NCBI GenBank assembly: GCA_002778195.1
Contig: PCDI01000007.1
Coordinates: forward strand, 219,735 to 283,734
Reading direction: 5' to 3'
Length of the DNA stretch: 64,000 nt
Source of the DNA: Raffaelea ambrosiae
Lineage: Eukaryota > Ascomycota > Sordariomycetes > Ophiostomatales > Ophiostomataceae
The notes under the pieces are model-generated. The model ran no database searches, was not told where the DNA came from, and was given only the letters and a program-made list of their open reading frames with translations. Position numbers and translations under genes: made by a program. Shown piece after piece: positions 34,985 through 48,078 of the stretch. How positions within the stretch are numbered: the first letter of the stretch is position 1; the number at the start of each line of letters is the position of its first letter.

Positions 34985-37900
34985 CTAGTTCACATTGAAC
35001 AGCGGCTTCAGCTTGATCAACAGCTTCCACTCTTCGGCCGTCACGTCTGACCGGTAGAACTCCTTGAGACAGTCAATGCTGCCACGAGAGATCAAACTAT
35101 ACAGCACGTCCGCCTCCTCGAGCTGCCGGCCGTACGTCGGCTGGTGGCCGCCCATCTCGATCTTGACGGCCACTGACGGCTGACCTCTCTTGCAGATGTC
35201 GATCTGCTTGTGCTCACGCTCAATGGATGTTCTGGCATTGGTTAGTAAGAGAGCAAAAAGAGGACCGACAAAAAGCAAACAAACAAACAAACAAACAAAA
35301 AAAAAAAAAAACCTACACTCTGCCGATGTTGATAATCTCCTTCTGGTTCGTGTTGGGATTCGTCTTGACGACTGCAAGGGGCGTGTTGAGGCGCAGATTG
35401 CCCTCGACCACGTCGACACCCACCACGATAGGCGCCGTCTTGTTGAACACGGCCACCGGGTTGAGTACACAGGGGAAGACTGCCAGCATCTTGGAGTCTT
35501 CCTTCTTCTTCTCGCTCAGCTCCTTCATGTGCTTGGTGAAGGCGTCAAACAAGTGGTAGATGATGTCGGCCGTGAAGATCTTGATGCCCTGCTCCTCGGC
35601 ATAGGCGGCCGCCTCCTTGTCCACCTTCACGTCGAAACACAGCATCACCGCATAGTCGGGAGCCTTCTCCAGCATGATGCCGCACTGCATCACGTCGCGC
35701 TTGTACACCGGGCCAATGCCCACGTTGGCCACAGGAATCTTGCAGTCCTTGAGGAAGTCCAGCAGCGCCTCCAGCGAACCCAGCGTCGACGCCTGCACGC
35801 TGACACCACGGCCGGACTTCTCCACCCGGCTGAACACCGAGTTGAGATCGGACTCCACCTCCTCTTCGAGGTCGTCTTCGTCGTCGTACTTGCCCACAAC
35901 CAGCAGACGCGAACCGGCAATCGCACCCTCCAGACCGGGCGCGCTGATCTTGATACCCATGGCGGCCTTGACCTCCTTGTTGTGCACGTACGCAGACCGC
36001 ACACGCAGTTCGCGCAGTGGTGCCGGCGTCAGCAGGGCCCGGATATTGGTCTTGATGACGCCCTCCACGCCACACAATATGATGCGGTCGCCCTCGCGCA
36101 TGATACCATTGGACAGAATCACATCAATGGTCATGCCGAAGCCCTCAATGGCCTTGACTTCAAGCACCGTCGCCTGCACCTCGGACAGGTACATCAGCGA
36201 GTCTGTCATGCGCTCCTGCGTCAGCTGCACCAGAAGCTTCAGCATGTCTGGCACACCCTCGCCCGTGTGGGCCGATGTCGGCACCAGGGAAACGATGCGC
36301 GACATGTTTTTGTTCTCGTAGAAGAGCTCGGCGTTGAAGCCCTGCTCGGCAAACGCGAGCTTGGTATCAGACAGGCGCTTGGCAAACTCGTTCTGCACGC
36401 CGCGGTTCTGCAGCGCCAGACTGTCCTGGAAGCCGTTGTTGTCCACCTTCTTCCAGCCGTACAGACGGTCGATCTTGTTGAGCGCCACAATGAACGGGGT
36501 CTTGCGGTCGCGCAGCATGCGCATCGACTCCAGCGTCTGCGGCTCCAGACCGTGCATGATGTCGACGACCAGGATCGCAATGTTACACAGCGACGAACCA
36601 CGCGAGCGCAGGTTGGAGAACGACTCGTGACCAGGCGTATCGATGATAAGCAGACCGGGAACCTTGAAGTCGAACGAGTTGTCCTTGTTGACCACGGCCG
36701 TCTTCTGCCTGATGGCGTCGATGGGGAAGTACGTCGCACCGATCTGCTGCGTGATGCCGCCAGCTTCGCCCTCCTGCACGTTAGTCTGGCGCACCTTGTC
36801 CAGAAGCTTGGTCTTGCCCGTGTCGACGTGGCCCATGATACAGCAAATGGGCGACCGCAGGTTGTCCTTGGACCGTGCAGCCAGGGCAGCCTGGTGCTCC
36901 TTCTCGCGCAGCTCGGCCAGCTCCTTCTTGCGCTGGGCCTCTGCCAACTTCGCCGCCGTTGTTTGCTCGTCGTCCGACGATTCGTCCTCGCTGTCCTCAT
37001 CCGAGTCGTCCTCATCCGAGTCGTCGTCTTCCTCGTCGTCTTTCCCAGAAGCTGTGGGACGCGTTGGCAGCGTCTTGGCTGCCGTCTTCTTGCCATCCTC
37101 TTCGTCGTCGTCCGAGGACGCATCCCAGCTGTCCTTGACATCGTCGGTGTTGACCTGTGCAGCAGCGGCCGTCTCCCAGTCGTCCTCGATATCGCTCTCA
37201 GCGGCCGCCGCAGCTGCCTTGGCAGCCGCCTCTTCCTCAGCCTTCCGCTTCTGCTCGCGCTCTTCGGCCTCCTTGGCGAGCTTCTCGGCCTGCAGGCGAG
37301 CGCGCTCGGCTGCCTCAGCCAGGGCCTTCTCTTCGTCGATCTTGTCGTTGCGGCGGCCAGCCCGCTTCTTGTCGTACACAGGCTTCTTCTTGGGCTCGTC
37401 CGATCCGGCCTCCAGGGCGCCGACCTTGACACCGGCGGCCATCATCTGCTGCAGCTTCTGCTCGTTGCGTGCCTTGGCCTCCTTCTGCGCCTTGGTGAGG
37501 TACTTGCCCTCCTTCTTGAGCTGCTCGATCCTCTCCTTCTCCTTTTGCTTCTTCAGAGCTTTCTGCTCTTCCTTGAGCTTCTTCTCCTCCGCTTCGCGGC
37601 GCTCCTCCTCCTCGATGCGTGCCTTCTCCTCAGCACGCAAGCGCTCCTCCTCCTCGGCTTGGCGGCGCAGCTCCTCCTGCTGCTTCTGGATAGCGAGCAG
37701 GTGGGCGGGCAGCTTCTTTTTCTTGCCACCGGCGGCGGCGGCGGTGGCGGTGGGTGCGGCCTCGACAACTGGCACAGCGGCAGCAACAGGAGCAGCCTTG
37801 ACCGGCTCGGCCTTGGCGGGCGTCGTTGTCTTCTTCTTGGCGGCCTGCTCCTTCTTTCTCTGCTTCTCTCTTTCCTTCCTGAGCTTCTCTTTCTCAGCCT

Positions 37901-38333
37901 TGGTTAGGATGCGACCGCCGTTCTCATCGTCGTCGTCGCCAGCTGGCTCTTCCTTGGCCGCCTTGTTGTTGGCTTTGTTATTGCCCTTGTTGTTAGCCTT
38001 GCCCTTTTTCGCGGGCAGAGCAAACTCGTCGTCCATGGTTGCCTCTTCACCGGCCTTGCTGGCCAGGTTCTCGGCAGGCGCGGCAGCTTCGGTAGCCTCA
38101 TCGGCACCAGAAGCAGATCCTCCCTGGACAAAGTCTTCCGAGAGGCCCTTCTTCTTGCGCTTCTCCTTGTTCTTGCGCAGCACGGCCATGAGACCGCCGG
38201 CGCCACCCTCCTCCTCGTCATCTGCGGCATCACCGTTGCCATTAGCTGCAGCAGGAGCAGTGGTCTCACCGAGCGCCTCGGCCTCCCAGTCGTCGTTGGC
38301 GGCCTTCTTGCCGCCCTTCTTTTTTGGTGCCAT
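34985..38333 (-). CDS. fun12: Translation initiation factor eIF5B
   Basis: Exons 35317–38333 and 34985–35231 (intron 35232–35316) give 1087 residues. The N-terminal ~480 residues are a charged Lys/Glu/Ala-rich extension with acidic Ser/Asp runs, normal for eukaryotic eIF5B. The GTPase domain follows: G1 GHVDTGKT (about 501–508), G2 GGITQQIGAT, G3 DTPGHESF and G4 NKIDR; then domain II (LEVKAIEGFGMTIDVILSNG), domain III and domain IV, ending KLLIKLKPLFNVN, where eIF1A binds. It promotes 60S subunit joining in the cytosol. The splice rebuilds NIGRVTSIEREHKQID with no gap. The intron contains a CAAA repeat ending in a long poly-A as read on the + strand (35277–35311). The start MAPKKKGGKK is the only good ATG at this end. 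Confidence 0.97.
35277..35311 (+). repeat. CAAA microsatellite plus poly-A in the eIF5B intron
   Basis: Five or so CAAA units run into 15 A residues on the + strand, filling about 40% of the 85-nt intron; in the transcript this is a poly-U/UUUG tract next to the 5' splice site. Confidence 0.8.
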
Positions 38334-39611
38334 TTCGTCTGTGGGAGGGAAAAGGCTCGAAAAGTAAGTTAAATGGTAAATTCAATAGTTGGCAAATGCT
38401 GGAAAGCAGGAGAAGAAAAACTCTTTCTGTTGTGCAGCCGAAGAGATTTGGACGGGCCACTTGTTAGCCATGCGTTTTTGACTGCCCCGTCCTCGCTTGT
38501 ATCCACACCTTCTAGATTCCGTTATGCTGGTGGCACGTTCACTCCACCGGGGACTCGGATGGCCACAGTCGACTGCAACTGCAGGATGGACAGGCAACCT
38601 CGCCGTATTTCGATCGCCTTTGCTGGAATAGTGATAGTCGATGCCGAGACATAATCTGGCGCAACAGGACCGGGCGAACGAGGGGTAGGACGCACGGAAA
38701 TGCTGTCGCCTGCTGAATTGTGTTGGGTTGGGTTGCTGGTCGAACCGGGATGCGTGTGCAGAGTGGCAACGCAGGAATCGAGGAAATTCTGGCGAGAAAC
38801 CCGTTTGTCTCTCTTGTTCCGGTCTAAAAAAAATATGACGGAGAGACAGGCCACAAAAGAGAGGAATTAGCACCTAAATTGCCAGAACGCGGATGGCAAA
38901 AAATAAAGTCCGGAAACGGTGACGCGGGGGAAGGAGCGAATGAAGGAGGGGCGCACGAGCTGCTGCATGTCAGCGTGTACAAACAGACTGGGCGGTCCAG
39001 TGGGGCTACGTTGCCCTTGCCACAAGAATTTTCAGAATTTAGTTATGTCCATTAGCCACCATCTCAGAGCCATGTTTTACTTTAGTATCTTGATAATTTT
39101 ACTATGCCGACAAATACTCGTATATCTCTCTATATGCAGCCGGGCATCATGTATGTAATGCTTTGCCCTAGAAAACCCACCTTTCCATGCACATTACCTA
39201 TGCACATCACAGTCAACCGAATGAAGCCTAGAAATGCAACGCCGTGGCCATGTACAGGAACCACCAACCAAGCCAGACAAACAGGAAGGGAAAACAGTAG
39301 AACATGAGAGCAATAAGTAGAGAGTAACAAAAAAAGGAAGAGCCAGGGGCCGACAAGAGTTCGAGGAGAGCAACGAAAGAATAGACAAGAACAATAAACA
39401 GGAAGAATAAGAGGAAGAAACACCCCACCTTAAAAGACGAAAGAAGACAAGTCCGTGAACAAATGCGGCCCCTGGGGAAAAGAAAGACAGAAGCACCAAC
39501 AAAAACGCTATGCATCCATATGCTCTCTTCTCATGCCAACGCCAAAGTGTGTTTGCAATACCTGTCGAAGTGCCGCGATGCTCTTTTCCCGTCTGCCGAA
39601 AAGAAGGAAGC
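38334..39611. other. Intergenic, eIF5B promoter and 3' flank of the next gene
   Basis: No credible gene. It includes the eIF5B upstream region and one TACTCGTA motif (39115–39122). Confidence 0.55.
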
Positions 39612-42600
39612 TTATATCACTGGGGCTAAGTAGTACTCCATCATGTCGTAGAGGAGTCCGAAATACCGGTCTTTTGCTTCGTTGCTCGGAATGCCCTCCG
39701 TAACACTGCCGTCCTGTTGTTCTGCCTCCGCATCCTGCAACTCTACGATGCTCCCATTCTGATGAAAGCCTACCGTCCATTTGCCATTGTCGAGTTGATC
39801 CAGCAACTCGAACAGTCTCCCCGCATGGGCAGGGTCCGCAAAGAGTTCCTCCAGAGCTCTCTTGTCCAAGCACCTTTGCAGCATGTCTCCATCGACTTGC
39901 ATGCCCTCCCGACAGTCAAGTACCGGTTCGATTTCAGAGTCCTGCTCCAGCCGCTCGTATGTAAATGGATACAGTGTCGGGGAGCCGTAAGCCAAGTTTT
40001 GGACGAGACGCAGGACTTTCCAGGCTGCTATAGACAGGAAACTGAAGTGCTGTAGCGACCCGTCAATGCATATACCGAGAACTTCATTCCCCTCTGCTAT
40101 CGGAATTTGCCCATATTGATAGCCACGGCTGGCCTGTTGCCATTTGGGTCGTGTTTTCCCCTGAACGAGTTTGCAAATCGACGCTGGCAGGTCGGCCTCG
40201 AAGAGGGTCATGCAGTCTCTGCCTGGCTGAGCCGACGGAACCCAAAGGCCCGCGATGCTACAGCTCAGATCGCTGAGCAGCATTATTGACGATCCACCCT
40301 CGTCCCCGCCGTTCTCCACAGATGCGGCCATCGTAATGTCAATCATATGCGCAGGCACTCGCCGAACTGCATCGCTGTGAAGAAGCGTCAGCTCGTCGAG
40401 CCTCATGTCAATGACTTCTAACGAGTGCTGTTTCGTCAAGGCCATGATCTTCTCGTTGACAATTCGCAGCGCGATGGCAGTAGAACCGAGATCGCATGTA
40501 GTCTTATTCACCAGCTTTTTCTGATCCACGTCCAGCTGGTCCCAGTGTAGTGTTTCGCCGACGCAGTAGAATACGTTGTTTTTCCACCCCGATACTGAAT
40601 AGACGGGACTGGGGAATCTCGACTGCTTATGTCGTGTCCAGTAACGGACTCGTCTTTCCTCTCCGGGTGACTCTGTTTCTGTTGAAAGAACAAGAAGGCG
40701 GCCTGCCTTTGTGGCAACAAGCAGGAATGACCATGTTTCTGCCTGCCGTTCGTAAATCCATTCGTCAAGCCCCAAAATCTGATCGCCCGGCTTCCCAAGA
40801 CCGGAGACGAAGGTGACAGGTTCGCCGTTCTTGTCTGTGGGTCGCGAAATGTCATTACCCTTGTCCAGGTCCAGAAACTGGAGGGTGGGCCTGTCCTGCA
40901 AGTCTTTGATGGCAACGATCAGGCAGTTGAGCAGAGCAGAGTATATGACTTTCATTGGTGTCCCCGTCACCTCCAGGCTGCGTGGCACCGGGCCAGGCTG
41001 GGCATGCAATTCAGACAGCATTATGTGACCTTCGCCCGTGAGCAAGAGTTGTGTCTTCCCCTGGTGGCCTGGGAGGCTATTTTGCAAAACAGAAGCAGCG
41101 CTGATGAAAGGGGGTACTTTTCTGGTGTCGCCAGCGTCGGTGACCCAGACCTTTTGCACAGACCGGAAGGTAGCGCTCTCTTCTCGGAAACCGGCCATAA
41201 GTGTAAGCTGTCCCTCAGACAAAAACAACAAAGATGGCCCGATGCCTCCACCGTTAAGCAGGGATGATTGTACGTCGGTTCGTCCAATTTTTGTCCAGCT
41301 TTTCGCCTTTGTTTCGGTCAACTTGTCCAGCACGACATTGATGACATACCCTCCTCTAGTGCCTAGCACAACTGCGGCTGTTGTGATATCGTCGGCTTGT
41401 GGCAGCCATGCAATGCTAGTTAGAGCCTCAAGAGACGGAACACCAGAGGCAACTGAGATGAATGGTCAGATGGTGGACGACAGGCACCTAGGGGGAGAGC
41501 CAGCAGCAACGGCCAACAAACAAAAAAAACAAACAAAGAAACAAAGAATACTTACCGGCCGTGAGGTCAATGGTGTGCGGCTCTGTTGAGGCTTCCTCGT
41601 TTGCGTTGTATAACAAAACCTCCGGGGTGCCATCCTCGCGCAGAACACCAACAGAAACAATTGGAGACCCCCTCACAGTACTGAGACAGAGACAAGTAAC
41701 TTCGGCAGCCGGGTAGAAGGTCTTTTTGGATTTGAAGATGCCTCCAGTTCCAACTTCCAAGAGATGTATACGGTTTACTGCACCAATGTGAGCTGCCATG
41801 GCAATTTTATTTCCGTGAACAGATGCGTGGGCCACTTCTATCCCCTCTTCTTGGAAGAGCTCGTCATATCGGTGTCGTACACTGCCACGGAATGTCAGCC
41901 TGAAGCTTGAGACAAAAAAGAATGTAGAGTAGCCACCCTCGAAGGCTTGCAAGGTCACTGAATAATGCTTTTTTACCTTTGTGTTTGGCTGATAAAGACC
42001 AAATGACTTTCCGTCACCTGCACAACGATTTCTTCTCCAAGGATCGCAGCGGCAACCGTTCTGGACGTCAACTCAAAAGGGGCAGCACCGGCTGCCACCT
42101 CAGTAGCATCTGCGAGGTCGTCGGAAATAAACAGTACCACAGATTTGCTCCCCAAAGAGAAAAGAAGGTGAAACCCATGACCTGGCTCCCCAAGCCGAAC
42201 AGGGAAGATCCATGATTGGCTAACAGGAGAGCCAAAATCCATGTCCAAGCCAATGTTGGCACGCAAGCCATAGCGAAGCTCGGTGATAGCACCTGTCACG
42301 CCTCGCCCAGATGTGGTGAAAATTCGTTCGGGGGCGGTGCTGTCGCTATCTAACAGGTCGTCTCGCCAAGGGTTGTATCGACTACCATTGTGAAGGTGCC
42401 TCACAGTAGAGGAGGCCTTCGCAGTAACAATATCAACGGCAGGTGACCAATTTGGTATTGACCCCAATTGAAAATTCGGCTGACGGGGGCGGATCTGAAA
42501 TCAAAGAGGTCAGCAGTGTTTCTGTTGTAGGTCTTTCTCATCTCCGCCGCCTAGCGCTTCCTGTCTTTCGCTATTTAGTATTTCACTCTCTTACCTGCCA

Positions 42601-44108
42601 GATAGTTCCAGGTCCCGATTCACCCCCCATGATCAAAATGTCGTTGAAGTCATCGAACAGGCTGCAGAATGAAGTGCCAATGTTGCAGTCAAACTTTCCA
42701 ATCTCGACAGACGCCTCCAGGATGTTATCTGAATCAATGTCCAAGAACATGACAACTCCGTCCTCCCGCGCAAGGTAGATGTTATCTCGCATAGTACTGT
42801 ATGTAGGTAGACGATATGGACGCGTCCAAGCAGTCCACAGCGGTGCTGCACGACCATGGTGGAAGCGCGAGGTCTCGTGACCTTGCATAACAAAATCGTC
42901 GAACTCGGGAGGCTCATTTAGGGCATTCTTGCAGACGCCAATACGACGGTCGGATATGGCAAAAAATGCGGAGTGGACAGTCAGTGGAATGATCAACAGC
43001 GGCACCTGGTGCTGTGGGGGGAGTGGATGTCCTCGTTTCTCTCCGGCCAGTGCTTGCGTCAATTCTTCTTCATCATCCCATTCGAAAGTGACCATTATGG
43101 AGGTGTTATCCTTCCGGACGATCAGAAGAAGGATGATGTGGTAGTCATCCTCCGGGTTTGGAAAGAGAAACTCCATCTTGTGAATAACGCCCTGGATGGG
43201 GCGTGCATGAGACTTTAAGATGGGCCGGAAAGGCTCCCCGCGTCCATAGGCGTGGTTCAAGTCAGACGAAGATCGGAGCTTATGAACGACAAGGGGCCCT
43301 TCCCAGCTTGCGAGGGCAACAAATCGAGAGCTTGGATCGACGGCCACGAAAGCCCCCGGCTGCACTATCCGGTTGCTACCCGTTCGGCGGACGACTGATT
43401 CAAAATCGTATTGGCCAGCGCTTCCAAGATGCAGGAAGAGGAAGACTATGTCGCCATTCTCCAAGACAATCATGAGCTGCTGCGGGGGCAACTGTCTTGC
43501 TTGGCTGGTCCCCCCTGTTGCTGCGGTTGCTGCTGCGGCTGATGACCGGTTGTCGGCGTCGCTCATGTCAACATCATGTCCATTCTCAGGGTTGTTTGTG
43601 GGGAAAGCACGGTCTTCCATCTTGATGTCATCCTCGCCGTCTCTACTCGCTTCGGGGGCCGAGCCGAGCACTTTGGCGTTTCGAATACGGGAGCCAAAAT
43701 CATTCTTCTTGGCGATGTCTCGGAGCTGGCCATCTCTTCCAAGCTCGCGAATTTCCACGTAGTGCTCCTGGAACAGGGAGGCGTTTAGCCCAAATGTCAG
43801 CATGGAATAGCAAGCATAATGTGGCCGACCCTGCCGTCTTTTCCTGCTCAAGTTCTGTCACTTGAGGACCTTCCACTTACACCGACAAAAGCCACATCCA
43901 TATGCTGCACCGATCTCAGGCGCACGGGCAAGATCCAATGTGCCACCGGGCTCTCCACCACGGTTCTCGTCAGGATGCCACAGTCGGGATGGTCCGAGAC
44001 GCGCTGCTTGATCTGCTTTGAGCTGGAGTTGGCCTTCAGGACGGCATCCAAGCCGATGGTCTCGGTGACCCACTGGCCGTGGCGGTAAACGTTGGTCTGC
44101 AAAGCCAT
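39612..44108 (-). CDS. DDB1/CPSF160/Rse1-family beta-propeller protein with Mms1-type N-terminal region
   Basis: Five exons (43881–44108, 42595–43767, 41977–42494, 41556–41881, 39612–41452) splice in frame to 1361 residues. Each junction restores family-like sequence, for example QHMDVAFVG|EHYVEIRELG and DLTAVASGVPSLEALTSIAWLPQ. The first residues (MALQTNVYRHGQWVTETI) and repeats such as VQPGAFVAVDPSSRFVALASWEG, LFDDFNDILIMGGESGPGTIWQ and VVQVTESHLVFIS are typical of the three-propeller superfamily that includes Rse1, Cft1, DDB1 and Mms1. It matches none of the first three closely enough to name. By family knowledge such proteins are scaffolds for cullin ligases or RNA-processing complexes in the nucleus. 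An acidic Asp/Met-rich insert (about 105–150) interrupts propeller 1. The acceptor of exon 4 (41881) was chosen over nearer AGs because it has a CTGAC branch site and keeps the frame. Confidence 0.78.
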
Positions 44109-44175
44109 GCTGGGCGGGTTTCATGCCGAAGGACCAGAGAATTACGTTGAGGTGGATGAAGGACGAAGGTTGATC

Positions 44176-44220
44176 GGGGGTGACCGATTTGGGCGTGGCC
44201 GATTTAGGCGTGGCCGATTT
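44176..44220 (+). repeat. 15-mer tandem repeat, three copies, 68–112 bp upstream of the beta-propeller gene
   Basis: Three consecutive 15-mers of the type GGGCGTGGCCGATTT, the first with three substitutions and the third with one, lie directly upstream of the start codon at 44108, in its promoter or leader. Confidence 0.85.
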
Positions 44221-47200
44221 GTGGAAGGCAAAAATAGGTAGTAGGCAGGCGCAACCAACAGCATGTCAAGGCTGACGAGCACCCGGTATGGCACCAGCTG
44301 ATCTAGAGTGTGACTAAATTTGTAGCCAGACTTGCTCTGATCGTGGTAATGCTGTCTCGGCTGCAGAGGACGGTATTGGTTGATTTTGGAAGTTGTTCTC
44401 TGCTCTATGGCTTCTTCGGAGTCTCGCTGTCGTTCTGTCGCTAGGGGGGGGTCTGGTTCTCGCGTCCCCTCACACTGTACTTTTGTCCTCCCCGGTTGGA
44501 GCCGCCAAACAGGCGAACAACGGCCCCGATCAGCAATGGGGCCAACCCAGAGTGGAAAACAGCAGAAATATGACAATGGTGGGATGCAGAAAAAGAAGGT
44601 GGTAAGTCTGCGGAGGAAGAGCCCAAACAAGCAAACCAAGAGAAAAAGAGCTGGATTTAAAGGCCGCCCTGCTGACAGGAGCTGGTTCCCAGTCTCTTAC
44701 AAAGCATGGTCAGTTCACCAAAGAGTTACAAATACGGGAGGGAAGACAGAAGGAGCGAGGCTGTCTAAGCGTAGTCTTCAGAAAATCGTGGTGACAGGGT
44801 CCGTGAGCGACGACGAGTGGATACAGCAGACAGGGGAGGTGTGGTAGAGGGTGGTGTTCGGGAGCATTTGCGGGTATTGGAGCAAGCAGAAGAAGAAGGC
44901 AAGGATGATGCCGCAAAGACTGAGAAGAGGAAAAGAGAAGGAGGCGGCGTCAAAGAAGTGGAGCAAGGCAGCCAAGAAGCAAGGCAAGATCGGAGGATGG
45001 AGAGAACCGAAGAGCTTGGGGTTGAAAAGAGCTGTGAGGGCTGAGAGATCCGAGAATATGCCACAGGTTAGAAGCTCGGCCGGGCGTCGAAACAGACCAC
45101 AGACGGGTTCTGGTAAAAGCCGGCAGAGCACACAAGAGGGGAATAAAAAAGGCGATAATGGCAGACGGCCCCTGCCTGCTCGAAGGATCCAGCTGCCAGC
45201 CGGCCAAAGAGGCAGGTCCAAGTGGACAGGCGGGAAACAGCTCGGAGCTTGCCAGCTACACGAAGCTGGACAGGGCGCTGCTGCTGTTGCGAGAAGAGAG
45301 GCGTGACAAGACCAGCCGGCCAGGTGGAAAGGAGGGTCGGACAAGAGAGGGAGGAGAGACAAGAGAGGGCGACGAGCCCGGGAAGAGAAATGAAGCAAGG
45401 ACAGCCGCAAAGGTGGAGGAGGTCTCAGGGCAGGCAGAAGCCGGGGCCAGGTCTCAGTCGACAGGGAACACAAGCTCGCGTAGAGGCAGGGCCCGGGGCG
45501 ACAAGCGGGCACGACGAGGACGAGGCGAGGGTGTGTGTGTGTAATTGAGTGAGAGCTGGCGAGGGCGTGGACGCAGAGACGACGTCGAGGCGGGCTGGGC
45601 CAGGAGAGCAAGCTGTTGCAGAAAAGAGAGGCCGCAGATGAGGATACGTTTGTGTATGGATGGAAGGTTGGGGATGGGAAAGTGGGACAGAGGAAAAAAA
45701 TAGCCCAGAGGAAAGGTGGGGAGCTAGATTGGAGCAAGAGAGGGGGGGGGGGGGGAGGCGCGACACAGAGAAGCTGGGACAGACAGAGAGTGGGAGAGAG
45801 CGAGAGAGAACGAGAGAACGAAAGATTGATGCAGAGATGCAGAGATCGGGACAGAAGCCGAGACCGAGAAGCTGGAAGCCGAGAGAATTCAGCAGGCCCA
45901 GGGCAAAAGCTGACAGTCGTGTGGCTCGATTATGTGTGCGCGGCGGGTGCGCCTGGTCGCGATTGCCAACTGCGGATGTATTTATATTGTTCGTGTAAGA
46001 GAACAAGAAGAGGGAAGGTACGATGCAACGATGCAGTTCGGCCTTGCCCTTTTTATTTAATTCGTCGATCTTTTAGCAGCGCCAGCAAATGGGGGTGCGG
46101 CGGCCCGGGTTGGGCTGTCTAGGCGGCAAAAGCGCTCATGCGACAGGATGGAACGGGAATTTTTAAGGCAGCAACCAGGAGGAATCAGGGAAGGCGCGAG
46201 GGTGCAAGGGAAGGTGCGAGACGGAAGGTGCGAAGGAAGGTTGTGTAGCGGGGGAGGACAGCCAGAGAAAGAAGGAACGAAAATAGAATAATCAGAAAGA
46301 CGGAAGACGGAAGACTGAGCAGAGAAAAGAGGAGAGGAGAGTTCAGAAGGGGAAAAAAAAACCCCAAATAAAGCAAAAACAAGGAAAATTAAAAAAGATT
46401 GAGAAGATTGAGAAAACGCAAAACCGTGGAAACTCGACAATCAGAACTCAGAAAAAGAAACAATAGAATGCAACAGGAATAAAACAGAATAAAACAGAAA
46501 CCGACCCCCCAAAAAATAGAATGGCTGCAGCGGCGCGGGTGGTGGGGAGCTTGGCCGATCTGGTAGCGCCGATGGACGTCGAACGTTCCTTCCTGGTTTG
46601 GGGGTGTTCATGTGTTTGTCAGCTGTATCTTACTGTGTACGGGATACCCTTTGTTTGCCTGCCGGTTTGTTTGCTAGTTTTTTTGCTTGCAAGATACCTG
46701 TTGGGTTGCTTGGTTATATGCTTGCTCGTTCTCCTGTCCTGTGTGTCATCTGTGTGATTTGCGTTTCCTGCGTGTGATTTGTGTGTGTTTGGTTTCCAAG
46801 CTGCGCTTTCGTTTGCGTGAGGAAGCTGCCGCCCTGCCTCGTCCCACCCCGCCCAGCCCTTATTTCCCAATGCCCAGACCGGCACTCTGCCGTTGTGCTC
46901 GCGTCTATTCTTCCTGCTCATTTTCTGTCTGTCTGCCATCTGGCTGCTGCTCTGTCCCACTGTTGCAGTCGCGGAAACCGACACCATACAGGCAGCCAGC
47001 CAGACGGGGGCCTCGGTCGGTTGACAGACATTTGGAAGCCATGCCAACTACGAGTATGTGGGATGTGCTTTCCCCTCCAACGCATTGTGTCTTACTATGT
47101 AGTTAGTTACTTACTAGCCATCAAGCCAACCGGCCATCTTACTTTCCTCTGGGTAAACGTCAAAGTTTTGGTAGCGAAGCCAAGGAACAGATAGTTAGTC

Positions 47201-47539
47201 GTTCTGTTAGTCCTGCCTGGCTAGCGCTTGACTCAGACGCATGAGCTGTGAACCTAGCATGACTTGGGCCGTTTCAGCTACGCCTCGAGGCACACTTGAC
47301 GTGCGCCCATGCAGCCAGGCGTTTCTGCGACGGTGGTGGGAACAGCATGGGGGACGCATGACCGGCGTGGCCGGTATGACCGGCACGAGAGTCCTAGTCG
47401 ATATGGCAGAGGGACCCAATGCGTCAAGACACCTCGGGCACAACAGAGCGCAGTCCTTCGTGGTGCCGTGTAGTGCATCTTACTTAGTATGGACTGGGCC
47501 ACAAAGCCCGACTATTGCGAAAGAAGCCTAAGCACAGGG

Positions 47540-47572
47540 CCAGCACGGGGCGAGCACGGGGCCAGCACGGGG
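47540..47572 (+). repeat. 11-mer minisatellite, three copies
   Basis: GCCAGCACGGG, GCGAGCACGGG, GCCAGCACGGG in tandem, with degenerate half-units on either side. Confidence 0.85.
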
Positions 47573-48078
47573 CGAAGAGAGAAGATGGCACAGATCGGGC
47601 AATGGCCGGTCTGCTCTAACATAGTTCGAACATAGTCTGTTACTGCGAGTAGGAGCATCTTTAGCCTAGCTTGACGCAAGCACGCCGTCTCACCCTTGGT
47701 AGCCCCGACCCGGATGCGGGTGCGATCCTATTTCCAGGCGGCAGGTAGAGCCGGACCAGCCATTGTCGTTACCGTCTTTTCTCTGTTCGGCCTAGTCGTC
47801 CTGAATCGTCTTGGATGGCCGCTCGCAACGGAGGTCCCGACAACCCAGATGACAGCTAAGCGGACAGCCAATGCTTAGGTAGCAGGCAGCTATTAGAAGG
47901 CGGCTAAACACGCGTGGGCAACACAGAGGCAGCACATAGGCAACACACAGGCACGCATGCGGACGCATAAGCCCTCGTCGGCACGCAGCTGGCAAGCAGC
48001 TGGCAAGCAGCTTAAAGAGGCGCGGAGACACATGTACGATACGTGGATCGTTGTGTAGGGCGGCATCTTGCGGGTGGT

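Noticed and set aside
35190..37907. 905-codon open frame antisense to eIF5B, rich in Leu/Val/His
   Set aside because: It is the mirror of GC-rich codon use in the Lys/Glu-rich eIF5B sense strand; no domain, no splice signals needed, and eIF5B itself is certain. A 574-codon frame at 36643–38367 is rejected for the same reason.
44778..45737. 319-codon open frame on the minus strand, rich in Ser/Pro/Leu/Cys
   Set aside because: It is a translation of pyrimidine-rich DNA with no domain; other frames in the same stretch are equally open.
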